Assembly: GCA_018064525.1 (NCBI GenBank)
Contig: JAGHVB010000071.1
Coordinates: forward strand, 1-35,197
Direction: 5' to 3'
DNA: 35,197 nucleotides
DNA from: Candidatus Treponema merdequi
GTDB taxonomy: Bacteria; Spirochaetota; Spirochaetia; Treponematales; Treponemataceae
The notes beneath the pieces are model-generated. The model searched no databases. It was not told the origin of the DNA and was given only the letters and a program-made list of their open reading frames with translations. Made by a program: the position numbers and the translations under genes. Shown here in pieces: positions 15,497 to 24,528 of the stretch (position 1 is its first letter; each line of letters opens with the position of its first letter).

Positions 15497-15509
15497 ACTT
15501 TGATAGAAT
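15481..15509 (+). promoter_or_regulatory. Possible promoter of the MFS transporter
   Basis: TTGGAA (15481-15486), 17 bases and TAGAAT (15504-15509). If used, transcription starts near 15516, after the left arm of the 15505-15547 dyad. Confidence 0.4.
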
Positions 15510-15547
15510 AAGTCCATAATCTCTATTTTATCAAGAGGACTTATTCT
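15505..15547 (+). promoter_or_regulatory. 11-bp inverted repeat covering the MFS ribosome-binding site
   Basis: Arms 15505-15515 and 15537-15547 are perfectly complementary. The right arm covers the 3' half of AGAGGA (15534-15539) and ends 1 base before the ATG. In a read-through transcript from upstream it would fold and block translation. In a transcript from the promoter at 15481 the left arm would be missing and the site free. Confidence 0.65.
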
Positions 15548-15548
15548 C

Positions 15549-16853
15549 ATGAAAAACATTCAGAACAAGTGGATCCGCGGTGCCATCCCGGCTCTTCTTC
15601 TTCACTGCAGTATCGGTACAGTTTACTGCTGGTCAATTTTCTCACAGGAAATCGCAAATTACATCGGCTTTTCAAAAGGCGCAATCGAATGGGCATTCAG
15701 TTTTGCAATTTTCTTTCTTGGAATGTCTGCCGCATGTCTTGGCAAACTCGTTGAAAAAAACATTCATCGCTCATCATTAATTTCTACAATTACATTCACA
15801 CTCGGAATGCTGGGAACTTCTTTTTTCATCTGGTATGGTGGAAAATGTTTTGAAAGTGGAACTCCGAGCGTTCTTGCTTTAGTTGGAATTTATATTTCAT
15901 ACGGTTTCATCATGGGAATCGGACTTGGAACAGGTTACCTTTCTCCTGTTAAAACTCTGATGCTCTGGTTCAAAGACAACAAAGGTCTTGCAACAGGTCT
16001 TGCAGTAGCAGGCTTTGGTGCTGCAAAGGCAATCGCTTCTCCAATCATGCAGGCAATGCTCGACAACATGGGTAAAGATGGAATTTATAAAATGTTCTAC
16101 ATCCTTGCAATCGTTTATTTTGTAATGATGATGCTTGGTCACTTCATGCTTGCAAAACCAGAAGGCTGGGTTGAACCACAGAAAAAAGTTGACGGACAGG
16201 GTGTTCGTGCATCCCTCAAATCAGAACCGATTTCTTCTTACATCGGAATCTGGCTTATGTTCTACATCAACATCACTTGTGGTCTTGCAATTATTTCTCA
16301 GGAAAAAATGATTGTTAAATGTATCGGACTCGGAGCTTTTGCAGGTCTCATTTCAACAATCTCTGCAGTTTTCAATGCGGCAGGCCGCGTAGGTTTTTCA
16401 ACATGGGGAGACAAATTAAAAGACCGCAACTCTGTTTTCAAATGGATTTTCATTCTTTCAATCGTTTCATCACTCGCAGTAATCTTAACAAAAGCAATCG
16501 CTAACGGTGCATCAAATGCACTTCTCATTACTTTTGTTCTTGCTGTAATCTTTATCGTTAACGCAGGATACGGCGGAGGATTCTCAAATGTTCCGACCTT
16601 ACTTTCTGATCACTACGGAATGAGAAACATTTCTGCAATTCACGGAATCACACTTTCTGCATGGGCTTTCGCAGGACTTTCTGGAAATCAGCTTGCTTCT
16701 TACATCGTAAAACATACTGGTGAATATATCGAAGTTGCAGGCGTTAATGCAAACCCTGTCGGATATCAGAATGTATTTATCGTAACAACAATTTTATATG
16801 CAGTTGCAATGCTTCTCTGCTGCTGCCTTGTAAAGCCAAAAGCTAAAAATTAA
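15549..16853 (+). CDS. MFS transporter, OFA (oxalate:formate antiporter) family
   Basis: The 434-aa inner-membrane protein has about 12 predicted membrane helices. The first ends in a family-typical stretch (AIPALLLHCSIGTVYCWSIF); further helices include AFSFAIFFLGMSAACLG and the GIGLGTGYLSPVKTLMLWF segment common to OxlT-like carriers. A hydrophilic loop of about 30 residues divides the two halves (near 215-230). OFA carriers exchange small carboxylates such as oxalate/formate or take up lactate; which one applies here is not visible. The start is set by AGAGGA, partly buried in an 11-bp dyad. Terminated by the hairpin at 16872. Confidence 0.87.
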   Translation: MKNIQNKWIRGAIPALLLHCSIGTVYCWSIFSQEIANYIGFSKGAIEWAFSFAIFFLGMSAACLGKLVEKNIHRSSLISTITFTLGMLGTSFFIWYGGKCFESGTPSVLALVGIYISYGFIMGIGLGTGYLSPVKTLMLWFKDNKGLATGLAVAGFGAAKAIASPIMQAMLDNMGKDGIYKMFYILAIVYFVMMMLGHFMLAKPEGWVEPQKKVDGQGVRASLKSEPISSYIGIWLMFYINITCGLAIISQEKMIVKCIGLGAFAGLISTISAVFNAAGRVGFSTWGDKLKDRNSVFKWIFILSIVSSLAVILTKAIANGASNALLITFVLAVIFIVNAGYGGGFSNVPTLLSDHYGMRNISAIHGITLSAWAFAGLSGNQLASYIVKHTGEYIEVAGVNANPVGYQNVFIVTTILYAVAMLLCCCLVKPKAKN

Positions 16854-16863
16854 TTAAAGCAAA

Positions 16864-16912
16864 TAAAAAAAAATCCTGCAGAACTTGATTTTGTTTTGCA
16901 GGATTTTTTTTT
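16864..16912. terminator. Bidirectional rho-independent terminator
   Basis: A 9-bp perfect stem (16872-16880 and 16897-16905, 16-base loop) has an A-run on its left (16864-16873, interrupted once at most) and a T-run on its right (16904-16912). It ends both the plus-strand MFS gene and the minus-strand acyl-CoA ligase 2, whose stop codon it touches. Confidence 0.92.
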
Positions 16913-18653
16913 ATTTCTTGTTATAGTTTCTTTTAACTTTTTTTGTCGTTGTCATTTCAAGCGGCTTATCAAGAATTGTAAGTTTTGTAATTCTCTGATA
17001 AGGAAGAAGTGTCTTGTTTACAATGTTGATCTGTTTTAAGATTTCATCGTAAATCATCTGTGCACTTTCCTTATCTTCACGCTTTGCACCGATTCGTTTG
17101 AGCATTGCATCTGACGGATAAACGATTGCTTCAATTTCTTCTGCAGCACTTTCTCTGTCAGGTTTATATCCGGCAATTGTAATCTGTTCCATATCGTCAT
17201 AAAGCTGGAATGCGTTTTCAATTTCTTCAGGGTAAACATTTTTTCCGCCGGCAGTTACAATCATGTTCTTTGCACGACCAGAAAGCATTACATAACCTTC
17301 GCGGTCAATCCAGCCAAGATCCCCTGTCTTAAACCAGCCGTCTTCTGTAAATGTTTCTTTTGTAGCTTCCGGCATATTATAATAACCCTGCATGATCATC
17401 GGACCTTTTACACAGATTTCACCGATTCCATCTTCATCCGGTTCCAGAATTTTAAACTCAACATCGCGAAGATTTTTTCCAACACTTTCAATCTTGAATG
17501 CATAAACAGGATTAAGAGCAATAACAGGAGAAGTTTCTGTCAGACCATATCCCTGAACAAAGTCAATTCCAAGTTCATTGTATGTCTTGAAAACACTTGG
17601 AGCGAGAGGTCCGCCACCGCAGATTGCAATTCGAAGTGTATAAATGTTTGCCTGTTTCAAAACTGCTTTAAACAAAACCTTTCCTGGATTTGCCTTGAAA
17701 ATCTTTTTGATGATATAAGAAAGTCCGAGTAAAAATTTAATCACACCGTAAACAACTGGACCTTTGTCTTTAATTCCTTTCATGATTCCGGCAAGAAGCT
17801 TGTTGAACAAAAGAGGAACGCCAAGAAGCATTGTGATTTTTCCTTCGCGCAGTTCTTTCATCATTTTGCTTACTGCCATGCTTTTTCCAAATACAAGTTC
17901 AGCACCGACAGAAATCGCTTCAATAAATACTGCTGTCATTGTGTAAGCATGATGAATCGGAAGCAGTGCATAGAAAACATCTGTTGAATAGATGTTCATG
18001 TTTGTCTGTGCGTTGAAACAATCTGAAACAAGATTTTTATGAGAAAGCATTACTCCCTTTGGAGTTCCGGTTGTACCGGAAGTAAAAAGGATTGCGGCAA
18101 TGTCATTTTCCTGAGGAAGAGTAATTTTTACTTCTTTGTCTGTTTTCAAAGTATAGACATATTTATCTTCCTGCTTTTTATTAAGGGAATAAACTTTATA
18201 GTCAAACTTCTTTGAAGTAAAATATTCATACTTTTCTGTGTCTACAAAAAAGAATTTTGGTTTTGCAGTATTTAAAAGATTTTCAATTTCTTCATTGTGA
18301 AGTCCATAATCTACAGGACAGATAATTGCTCCGGCGTAAAAAGCAGAAAGATAAACAACTGCCCATTCAGGAGAGTTTTTTCCGCTTACTGCAACTCTGT
18401 CTCCTTTTTTTACACCGTTTGCACTGAGCCATTTTGAAAGCTGATTGATTTTTTCAAAAGCCTGTGAATAAGTGAGTGTATTACGAGTTCCACCAGGACC
18501 ATCAAAATCTGTAAAACAATTATTATCAGGATATCGTTTTACTGTAATACTGAACATTTCGTTCATTGTCGGCCAGGAACCAGTAAAATCTTTTCCTCTG
18601 TAATCTTCAAGCACTTTGTAAGGGTCTGTCTGCTTCATATTGATTGATGCCAT
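16911..18653 (-). CDS. Long-chain acyl-CoA ligase 2 (AMP-forming)
   Basis: The 580-aa ANL enzyme has phosphate loop AAILFTSGTTGTPKGVMLSH, A5 motif QGYGLTETSPVI, FKTGDLGWID, hinge GRAKNMIVTAGGKNVYPEEIE and a C-terminal TTTKKVKR carrying the expected catalytic Lys region. It forms acyl-adenylate then acyl-CoA; chain length is not evident. It differs from ligase 1 in length and N-terminus, so the two are not a recent duplication. GAGGAA lies 6 bases before the ATG and a perfect consensus promoter lies just upstream. Likely a strongly expressed single-gene unit. Confidence 0.9.
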   Translation of the reverse strand: MASINMKQTDPYKVLEDYRGKDFTGSWPTMNEMFSITVKRYPDNNCFTDFDGPGGTRNTLTYSQAFEKINQLSKWLSANGVKKGDRVAVSGKNSPEWAVVYLSAFYAGAIICPVDYGLHNEEIENLLNTAKPKFFFVDTEKYEYFTSKKFDYKVYSLNKKQEDKYVYTLKTDKEVKITLPQENDIAAILFTSGTTGTPKGVMLSHKNLVSDCFNAQTNMNIYSTDVFYALLPIHHAYTMTAVFIEAISVGAELVFGKSMAVSKMMKELREGKITMLLGVPLLFNKLLAGIMKGIKDKGPVVYGVIKFLLGLSYIIKKIFKANPGKVLFKAVLKQANIYTLRIAICGGGPLAPSVFKTYNELGIDFVQGYGLTETSPVIALNPVYAFKIESVGKNLRDVEFKILEPDEDGIGEICVKGPMIMQGYYNMPEATKETFTEDGWFKTGDLGWIDREGYVMLSGRAKNMIVTAGGKNVYPEEIENAFQLYDDMEQITIAGYKPDRESAAEEIEAIVYPSDAMLKRIGAKREDKESAQMIYDEILKQINIVNKTLLPYQRITKLTILDKPLEMTTTKKVKRNYNKK

Positions 18654-18685
18654 AATATTCCTCGTTTTTAGATATTTTGATTACT

Positions 18686-18714
18686 ATTATAAAATTTGAA
18701 ATGTAAAGTGTCAA
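18686..18714 (-). promoter_or_regulatory. Perfect consensus sigma-70 promoter of acyl-CoA ligase 2
   Basis: On the minus strand TTGACA (18709-18714), exactly 17 bases, TATAAT (18686-18691). The leader is about 25 bases long and holds the GAGGAA ribosome-binding site. Confidence 0.9.
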
Positions 18715-18728
18715 ACTTGTAAGACCAT

Positions 18729-21059
18729 TTATACAAATCTGCTGAGAATCTGATTCAAATCAGGAATTTTAATCGGTTTTGAAAGATATTCTGAAAATCC
18801 CTTATCCAGATATTCCTGTCTGATTCCCGGATGTTCGTTAGCTGTAAGCGCAATAACCAATGTGTTCTTATTAAGTGAAGATTCCTGAGATTTGATTTTC
18901 TGCATTGTTTCAATTCCATTCATGCCAGGCATAATGTGGTCCATGAATATCATATCAAACTTCTGTTTTTTGCAAAGTTCTATTGCTTCAACTCCACTCG
19001 ACGCCTTCTCAACTTTAATTCCACCCTGAGACAAAAGCGATTCTATTACAACAAGATTAATTTCATTATCATCAACTGCAAGAGCAGTTTTATCTTTGAC
19101 AATAATCACATCGTTATCACTTTTTGTAGAAATAAGTTCGGCACGCTTTGCTTCAAATTTTCCGATCGCTGTTATGTCAACAACTTTCTGTGGAATGTAA
19201 ATTGAAAAACACGAACCTTTTCCATATTCACTTGTAACTTTAATTTCTCCATGCATCAAATCAACAAGTTTCTTCGAAATAGCAAGCCCAAGTCCTGTAC
19301 CCTGAATCGCCTTATTTTTTTCTTCTTCAAGACGCTCAAATGTATCAAACAGTTTAACAATATTTTCTGCCTTAATGCCCTGTCCTGTATCTTTTACTGA
19401 AATTTTAAACAAAACATTTTCTTCATCGATTTCTTCAAAATCTGCCGACACAGTAATACTACCCTGTTCTGTGTATTTTACGGCATTTGAAAGCAGATTC
19501 ATCAAAATCTGTTTAATTCGATATTCATCGCCTTCCATCTTTGACGGAAGACTTTCTGAAATTTCATAACTTACATTCAACCCGCGAAGTGCTGCACTTG
19601 TTTCAAACATATCAAATGTAGAACCAAAAAGTTTTATCGTATCGTAAGGTGCATAAACGAGATTAAGTTTCTTTGCTTCTGCTTTTGAAAAATCAAGAAG
19701 ATCACTGATTACCATGTGTAAAAGTTCACCAGATTTTTCAATCTTTTTTGCATATTCAACAATTTTTGGTTCAGTGGAATTTTTAAGAATATAATCATTT
19801 AACCCAAGAACACCGTTAAGAGGTGTACGAATTTCATGTGAAATGGAAATAAAGAATTTCTCTCGGGCTTCTTTCTGAGAAACAGCTTTAATCTGACGGT
19901 TTTCTATTTCGATAATATCGTTATAAGTAATTTTCAAGGATTCAAACAAAGTAAAGAATAGACCGCTGCTGAGGAAAATTCCAAGAGACTTCAAAGCCCT
20001 CGAATAATTTACAAGGATATTCCCAATAAGTGCAAACAGAAGAAAGATAATCATCGACCAGATCATTCCGGCATAACGCTTTGCATCATGATGAATGATA
20101 TCAGCAACTGTGTTTGAAAGAATTATCAGAAGAGCTACCATACATACACCAAGCATAACCCAGATATAATTAAACAGCTCGATTACATTCAATGCATAAA
20201 GCGTAAATTCCATCACAAGACAAACAACAATCGCACAGAACGCAAAGAAATATGCTTTGTGATATCGTCTTTCCTGAAGAACATCAACGAACAAAAGAAT
20301 TGCCATCATCAAAATCGGAAGATTGTAATAAGTTGATTCTGCAATCGCCGTAAAGTTCGGAAAGAACATCTGTCTTACCGGAGATTCACTCAGAGCAATC
20401 AGAGAGCCAAGCATTACGACCCATCCAGAAGCCTCGATTATCTGGCGCTTTTTATATCGCTTTTGAACAACTACACCACCGATAACCGATATCAAACCAA
20501 GAAAGAACATAATTCCAGAAATTACTGTCTCAATAAAATATGTCCTCATCAGTTTGCCCCAGATTTCATTTTCAGAACCAAGATAAATCTGATTTGTTAA
20601 TCCAGAAAAGTGAGTATAGCTTATTGTTTGAATCTGAACCGTTTTTCCTGCGTCTTCTTTTTTTAACGGACAGAATATATAGCCACTCTGACTGTTTTTA
20701 CCGCCGATTCGCGAATCTTTGGAATCGTATCTATAGCGCAAATTTCCATCGATGTAAAAATCGATATTCTGCTGCGAAGATCTGATACAGATACTTTTAC
20801 CATCTGTAATGTCCTGTGGAATTATTGACTCAACGATGAAAGGTTTACCACGCGGGTTATTTACTTTGTAGCCCTTATTTTCGAAATAGACTTTTGCGCC
20901 AGATTCGTCCCTGTAAAACCATTTTTCAGGATAGGTATTGGCATTAAGCCCTTCCATCGACGTTTCGACCGGGAGAACGCCTTCACTTATAATGAACGCA
21001 ATTATCCCAATAATGAAGAGTATATAAATTACTCTATAGAATATCTTTTGTGTGTTCAA
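18729..21059 (-). CDS. Membrane hybrid histidine kinase with 7TMR-DISM-like sensor and receiver domain
   Basis: The 776-aa signalling protein has a first membrane helix (about 8-28), an extracytoplasmic beta-rich domain (about 35-165) resembling 7TMR-DISM sensors, about seven membrane helices (about 172-375), HisKA with phospho-acceptor H408 (SISHEIRTPLNG), HATPase with N525 and DTGQGI/GTGLGLAI boxes, and a C-terminal receiver with D707 (MIFMDHIMPGMNG). No output domain, so the phosphate probably passes to another protein. The start codon is TTG: no in-frame ATG is near, and a consensus promoter fixes the 5' end about 19 bases upstream. The signal is unknown; neighbours suggest nucleotide or fatty-acid nutrition (weak inference). 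Confidence 0.92.
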   Translation of the reverse strand: MNTQKIFYRVIYILFIIGIIAFIISEGVLPVETSMEGLNANTYPEKWFYRDESGAKVYFENKGYKVNNPRGKPFIVESIIPQDITDGKSICIRSSQQNIDFYIDGNLRYRYDSKDSRIGGKNSQSGYIFCPLKKEDAGKTVQIQTISYTHFSGLTNQIYLGSENEIWGKLMRTYFIETVISGIMFFLGLISVIGGVVVQKRYKKRQIIEASGWVVMLGSLIALSESPVRQMFFPNFTAIAESTYYNLPILMMAILLFVDVLQERRYHKAYFFAFCAIVVCLVMEFTLYALNVIELFNYIWVMLGVCMVALLIILSNTVADIIHHDAKRYAGMIWSMIIFLLFALIGNILVNYSRALKSLGIFLSSGLFFTLFESLKITYNDIIEIENRQIKAVSQKEAREKFFISISHEIRTPLNGVLGLNDYILKNSTEPKIVEYAKKIEKSGELLHMVISDLLDFSKAEAKKLNLVYAPYDTIKLFGSTFDMFETSAALRGLNVSYEISESLPSKMEGDEYRIKQILMNLLSNAVKYTEQGSITVSADFEEIDEENVLFKISVKDTGQGIKAENIVKLFDTFERLEEEKNKAIQGTGLGLAISKKLVDLMHGEIKVTSEYGKGSCFSIYIPQKVVDITAIGKFEAKRAELISTKSDNDVIIVKDKTALAVDDNEINLVVIESLLSQGGIKVEKASSGVEAIELCKKQKFDMIFMDHIMPGMNGIETMQKIKSQESSLNKNTLVIALTANEHPGIRQEYLDKGFSEYLSKPIKIPDLNQILSRFV

Positions 21060-21084
21060 CTTCTCTACTCTCTCTTAACTTCTA

Positions 21085-21113
21085 ATTATAAAAGCGGAAC
21101 ACTAAACTGTCAA
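21085..21113 (-). promoter_or_regulatory. Perfect consensus sigma-70 promoter of the histidine kinase
   Basis: On the minus strand TTGACA (21108-21113), exactly 17 bases, TATAAT (21085-21090). It lies between the stop of the nucleotidase gene (21134) and the kinase start (21059). Confidence 0.9.
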
Positions 21114-21133
21114 ACTTTCAGAGGCTTTCTTAA

Positions 21134-22825
21134 CTATTTTGCTTCAGAAATGTTAATTCTTTCATTTTTTGAGCCAACATATTTTTCTTTAACTTTGCCT
21201 TTAAGCTGCTTAGTTAAATACTTTTCAATCGTCTCATAGGCAAACATAAAGCTGTCACAGGTAATTTTAGCATTCTTAAACATAGTATATCCATCGCCCT
21301 GACTTTTCAAAATGTAATCTGTACTTGTAACAGAATAAACTGCGTTTGGATCGATGTCAGTCCAGAGATCTCCACACAAAACTTTTACATCTTTAACGCG
21401 GCGCTGTCCTGTAACAGAAATAAACATTCCGTTTGAATCAAGTTTCACAGTTGATTTAACTTTAGGGTCAACAGAAAATCTTAATCCAGAAACCTGAAAA
21501 AATCCGCCGCTTTCTCCGATTGGATTCTTTCCATCAGACGATTCATTTTCTACAAAGCGATATGAAAACTCGAGTGCATCAAGAATTGTCTGTCCAGAAA
21601 CTTCTGCAGTGCAAACTGTATTTCCAAACGGCATAATTGAAAAAATATCTCCGTAAGTTACATTCCCTTCAGAAAGTGCTTTTCTGATTGCACCGCCATT
21701 TACAAATGCAATATCAGTTCCGCCGGCATAAGCAATGGAATCTGCAACTAAATCACCAATTCCACATTCCCTGTTTCTAATCTGACGCATACCATTTTTA
21801 TCATTGATATCAAGCTTAGCATCACTTGTCGCAAGAACACGATTCAAAAGTTTTTCATTCTGAACTTTAATATCAGAAATCAATGAAACAACTTTTTCAT
21901 CTTTCTTTTCAATTACAGAAATCAATTCTGTTGAAATCTTTTTATCTTTATTGATTACAAGTTTTCCAAAATTTTGAAACTTAGTTCCAGTCTGTGAAAG
22001 TAAAACTTCTTTTCCGTTTTTATCAAGAACTTTTTCACAAGCCATAACAGTATGAGAATGGCCATCAATTACCGCATCAAGTCCCGTGGTATTTTTAATC
22101 ATATTTATTGAAGTGTAAGCTTCAAATCCAGGTTCATCATCAATTCCAAGATGTGCAACTGCAATTACAAAATCTGCTCCGTCTTTTTTTGCAGCATCGA
22201 TTGCATTCTGAACGCGTTCGATAAAATCTTTTCCGCCGTTTCCAGTTCCAAAATCAAAAACATATTTTTCTTTTTCCATAAAGAAAGTTGGTGTTGATGA
22301 TTTGATGGAATATGGTGTTGAGATTCCGATATATGCAACTTTAATGTCATCGTAATTTACGATTTTAAATGGAATTGTATTCTTAAGAAAATTATTTTTG
22401 GAACCAGTATATTTCAAATTACAGCACAAATACTGTGCCTTCGATTTTTTCACAATCTGTGTAAGACGATCCATTCCATAATCAAACTCGTGATTTCCAA
22501 AAACTGCAAAATCATATCCGACAGTATTCATCAATTTTAAAATCGATTCACCTTTATCAATCGCACCAGTAACTTCACCCTGAATCGCATCTCCTGCATC
22601 AACAGTTGCTACAAACGGAGTCTGTTCCAGACATTCATTTTTATATTCTTTAAAACCTGCGTACCCGATATTATTTTCAATTGCACAATGAACATCATTT
22701 GTATACAGAATCACAATGTCATTCGAAAGATTTTTGTTCTGTGCTTTAATTCCACTTATATTAAAAGCAAATAAAGCCACTGCCAATGTTAAAATTTTAG
22801 AAACTTTATTAGAAAAATATTTCAT
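21134..22825 (-). CDS. Secreted 5'-nucleotidase (UshA-type metallophosphatase)
   Basis: The 563-aa exported protein has a signal peptide (about 1-29) and calcineurin-like metal motifs: LYTNDVHC (D44, H46), VDAGDAIQG (D79), FGNHEFDYG (N111, H112), VAHLG and IDGHSHT. The C-terminal 5'-nucleotidase domain starts about 340 with GDLVADSIAYAGGTDIAFVNGGAIR and contains FGNTVCTAEVSG. It hydrolyses nucleotides in the periplasm. It is shorter and clearly different from the CpdB-like protein at 13636. No terminator separates it from the kinase gene behind it, so partial co-transcription is likely. Confidence 0.9.
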   Translation of the reverse strand: MKYFSNKVSKILTLAVALFAFNISGIKAQNKNLSNDIVILYTNDVHCAIENNIGYAGFKEYKNECLEQTPFVATVDAGDAIQGEVTGAIDKGESILKLMNTVGYDFAVFGNHEFDYGMDRLTQIVKKSKAQYLCCNLKYTGSKNNFLKNTIPFKIVNYDDIKVAYIGISTPYSIKSSTPTFFMEKEKYVFDFGTGNGGKDFIERVQNAIDAAKKDGADFVIAVAHLGIDDEPGFEAYTSINMIKNTTGLDAVIDGHSHTVMACEKVLDKNGKEVLLSQTGTKFQNFGKLVINKDKKISTELISVIEKKDEKVVSLISDIKVQNEKLLNRVLATSDAKLDINDKNGMRQIRNRECGIGDLVADSIAYAGGTDIAFVNGGAIRKALSEGNVTYGDIFSIMPFGNTVCTAEVSGQTILDALEFSYRFVENESSDGKNPIGESGGFFQVSGLRFSVDPKVKSTVKLDSNGMFISVTGQRRVKDVKVLCGDLWTDIDPNAVYSVTSTDYILKSQGDGYTMFKNAKITCDSFMFAYETIEKYLTKQLKGKVKEKYVGSKNERINISEAK

Positions 22826-22902
22826 TTAAAACCTCGATTCTAACATCATATTTCTTTTTTTTAAAACTTTCTACAATTTAATTTTCTTTCAAAATTAAAA
22901 AA

Positions 22903-22931
22903 TTGATAGTATGCAAATTTGAATTTATATG
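22903..22931 (+). promoter_or_regulatory. Candidate hemerythrin operon promoter
   Basis: TTGATA (22903-22908), 17 bases and TATATG (22926-22931). If used, the ATG at 22929 lies inside the -10, so translation would begin at the ATG at 22947 with a leader of only about 9 bases. Confidence 0.4.
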
Positions 22932-23426
22932 ATAAAATTTAAAACTATGGATGTTAATGAATTGATTAATTCCTCAAATGGAACTGATAAAGAATACATC
23001 AAATGGGAAAAACGATTTGAAATCGGAGTTCCATTGATTGACGAACAGCATAAATCTCTTGTTAAACTCTGCAATGATCTTCACAAACAACTTATGCAGA
23101 ACAAAGCACTTGCCCAGACTGACTGGCGTGAAGCCTTTATCAACGCTATCAAGCAGGGATCTGAATATGTTCAGACACATTTCAGAGATGAAGAAAATCT
23201 CATGAAAGCAGCCGGTTTTGCAGATTATGCAAATCATAAAAAAGTCCATGATACTTTTACACAAAAAATCTTAACATCCGTTTCAACTTTTAATGATGCA
23301 TCAATTGTTACTGCATTTCAGTTTGTAAAATTTTTATACGAATGGATTTTATCTCACATCGCACATGACGATAAACTTTTTGCGAGAGCAGTTTTAGAAT
23401 ATTACAAAAAAACCGGACAACAATAA
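22929..23426 (+). CDS. Bacteriohemerythrin
   Basis: The up to 165-aa four-helix protein has the di-iron ligand set of bacteriohemerythrins: H41 (DEQHKSL), H84 and E88 (THFRDEEN), H103 and H107 (NHKKVH), H143 and D148 (SHIAHDD). It binds O2 (or NO) at a non-haem di-iron centre and may buffer or sense oxygen in an anaerobe. It is a stand-alone domain, not fused to a chemoreceptor. The first ATG (22929) overlaps the promoter, and the ATG at 22947 is the more probable start; neither has a Shine-Dalgarno site. First gene of a tight three-gene operon. Confidence 0.92.
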   Translation: MIKFKTMDVNELINSSNGTDKEYIKWEKRFEIGVPLIDEQHKSLVKLCNDLHKQLMQNKALAQTDWREAFINAIKQGSEYVQTHFRDEENLMKAAGFADYANHKKVHDTFTQKILTSVSTFNDASIVTAFQFVKFLYEWILSHIAHDDKLFARAVLEYYKKTGQQ

Positions 23427-23427
23427 C

Positions 23428-24528
23428 GTGCTTGAAAACGAGGATTACTTAACACAGCAGATAATTACATACATCGGTAATAAGCGGACAATTATTCACG
23501 ACATAGAACCCGTTGTTATTGATATTAAAAATAAACTTTCCAAAAAAAATCTTGTTACAGCAGATTTATTTTCAGGAAGCGGAATTGTCGCAAGAATGTT
23601 AAAACAGCATTCGTCAAAAATCATCTGCAACGACCTTGAAAATTATTCCTACGTGATAAACTCATGCTATCTGACAAATCAAAAAGATTTCGATTTTGAA
23701 AAATATGATTATTTAAAAAATAAAATTCTTACAGCTGCTTCAAAAAAATTGATAAGTGGAATTATAACAGAAAATTATTCTCCACATGACGAAAACAACA
23801 TTCAGAAAACTGACCGTGTCTTTTACACAAAAGAAAACGCTCTTCTCATCGACACATACCGCGCGTTGACTGATCAGTTTGTTGACGAAGATTTTAAGCA
23901 GTACTTTTTAGCCCCTTTGATTACAGAAGCTTCGATTCACACAAATACCTCAGGAGTTTTCAAAGGATTTTACAAAGATAAAGAAACCGGCATCGGTACA
24001 TTCGGTGGAGCAGGCCGCAACGCGCTTTCACGAATCTTAAAAACAATCGAATTAAAAAAACCTGTCTTTTCAAATTTCAATTCCAAATTTGAACTTCATC
24101 AGGAAAACACAATCGAATTAAGCAGAAAATTAAAAAACATCGATATCGCATATCTTGATCCTCCGTATAACCAGCATCCATACGGCTCAAACTATTTTAT
24201 GCTCAACCTCATTTTAAAAAATGAAATCACAGCTCCAACAAGTCCAGTCTCAGGAATCGTTTCAGGCTGGAACCATTCAGACTTCAACAAAAAAAATCTT
24301 GCGCTTTCATCAATGACACAGATCATCGAAAATCTCGATGCAAAATACATAATCATTTCATACAATTCCGAAGGCTTTATTTCATTTGAAGATATGAAAT
24401 CTATGCTTAAAAAATACGGAAAACTCACAACAAAAGAAATTTTCTACAACACATTCCGTGGCAGCAGAAACTTAAACAACAGAAACATCCATGTAAAAGA
24501 ATATCTTTTCATTCTCGAGAAAAAATAA
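23428..24528 (+). CDS. Orphan DNA adenine methylase (D12/Dam-like class)
   Basis: The 366-aa putative N6-adenine methyltransferase has a YIGNKR N-terminus like D12-class enzymes (near 15-20), AdoMet motif I ADLFSGSGIVA (about 45-55) and catalytic motif IV DPPY (244-247). It has a family-typical GGAGRNALSR segment (193-202). It starts with GTG one base after the hemerythrin stop, and its stop overlaps the next ATG by 1 base (TAATG), so it is translationally coupled. No restriction gene is beside it. It may mark DNA for gene control, or be the survivor of a restriction system; the recognition sequence cannot be read from the protein. Confidence 0.85.
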   Translation: MLENEDYLTQQIITYIGNKRTIIHDIEPVVIDIKNKLSKKNLVTADLFSGSGIVARMLKQHSSKIICNDLENYSYVINSCYLTNQKDFDFEKYDYLKNKILTAASKKLISGIITENYSPHDENNIQKTDRVFYTKENALLIDTYRALTDQFVDEDFKQYFLAPLITEASIHTNTSGVFKGFYKDKETGIGTFGGAGRNALSRILKTIELKKPVFSNFNSKFELHQENTIELSRKLKNIDIAYLDPPYNQHPYGSNYFMLNLILKNEITAPTSPVSGIVSGWNHSDFNKKNLALSSMTQIIENLDAKYIIISYNSEGFISFEDMKSMLKKYGKLTTKEIFYNTFRGSRNLNNRNIHVKEYLFILEKK

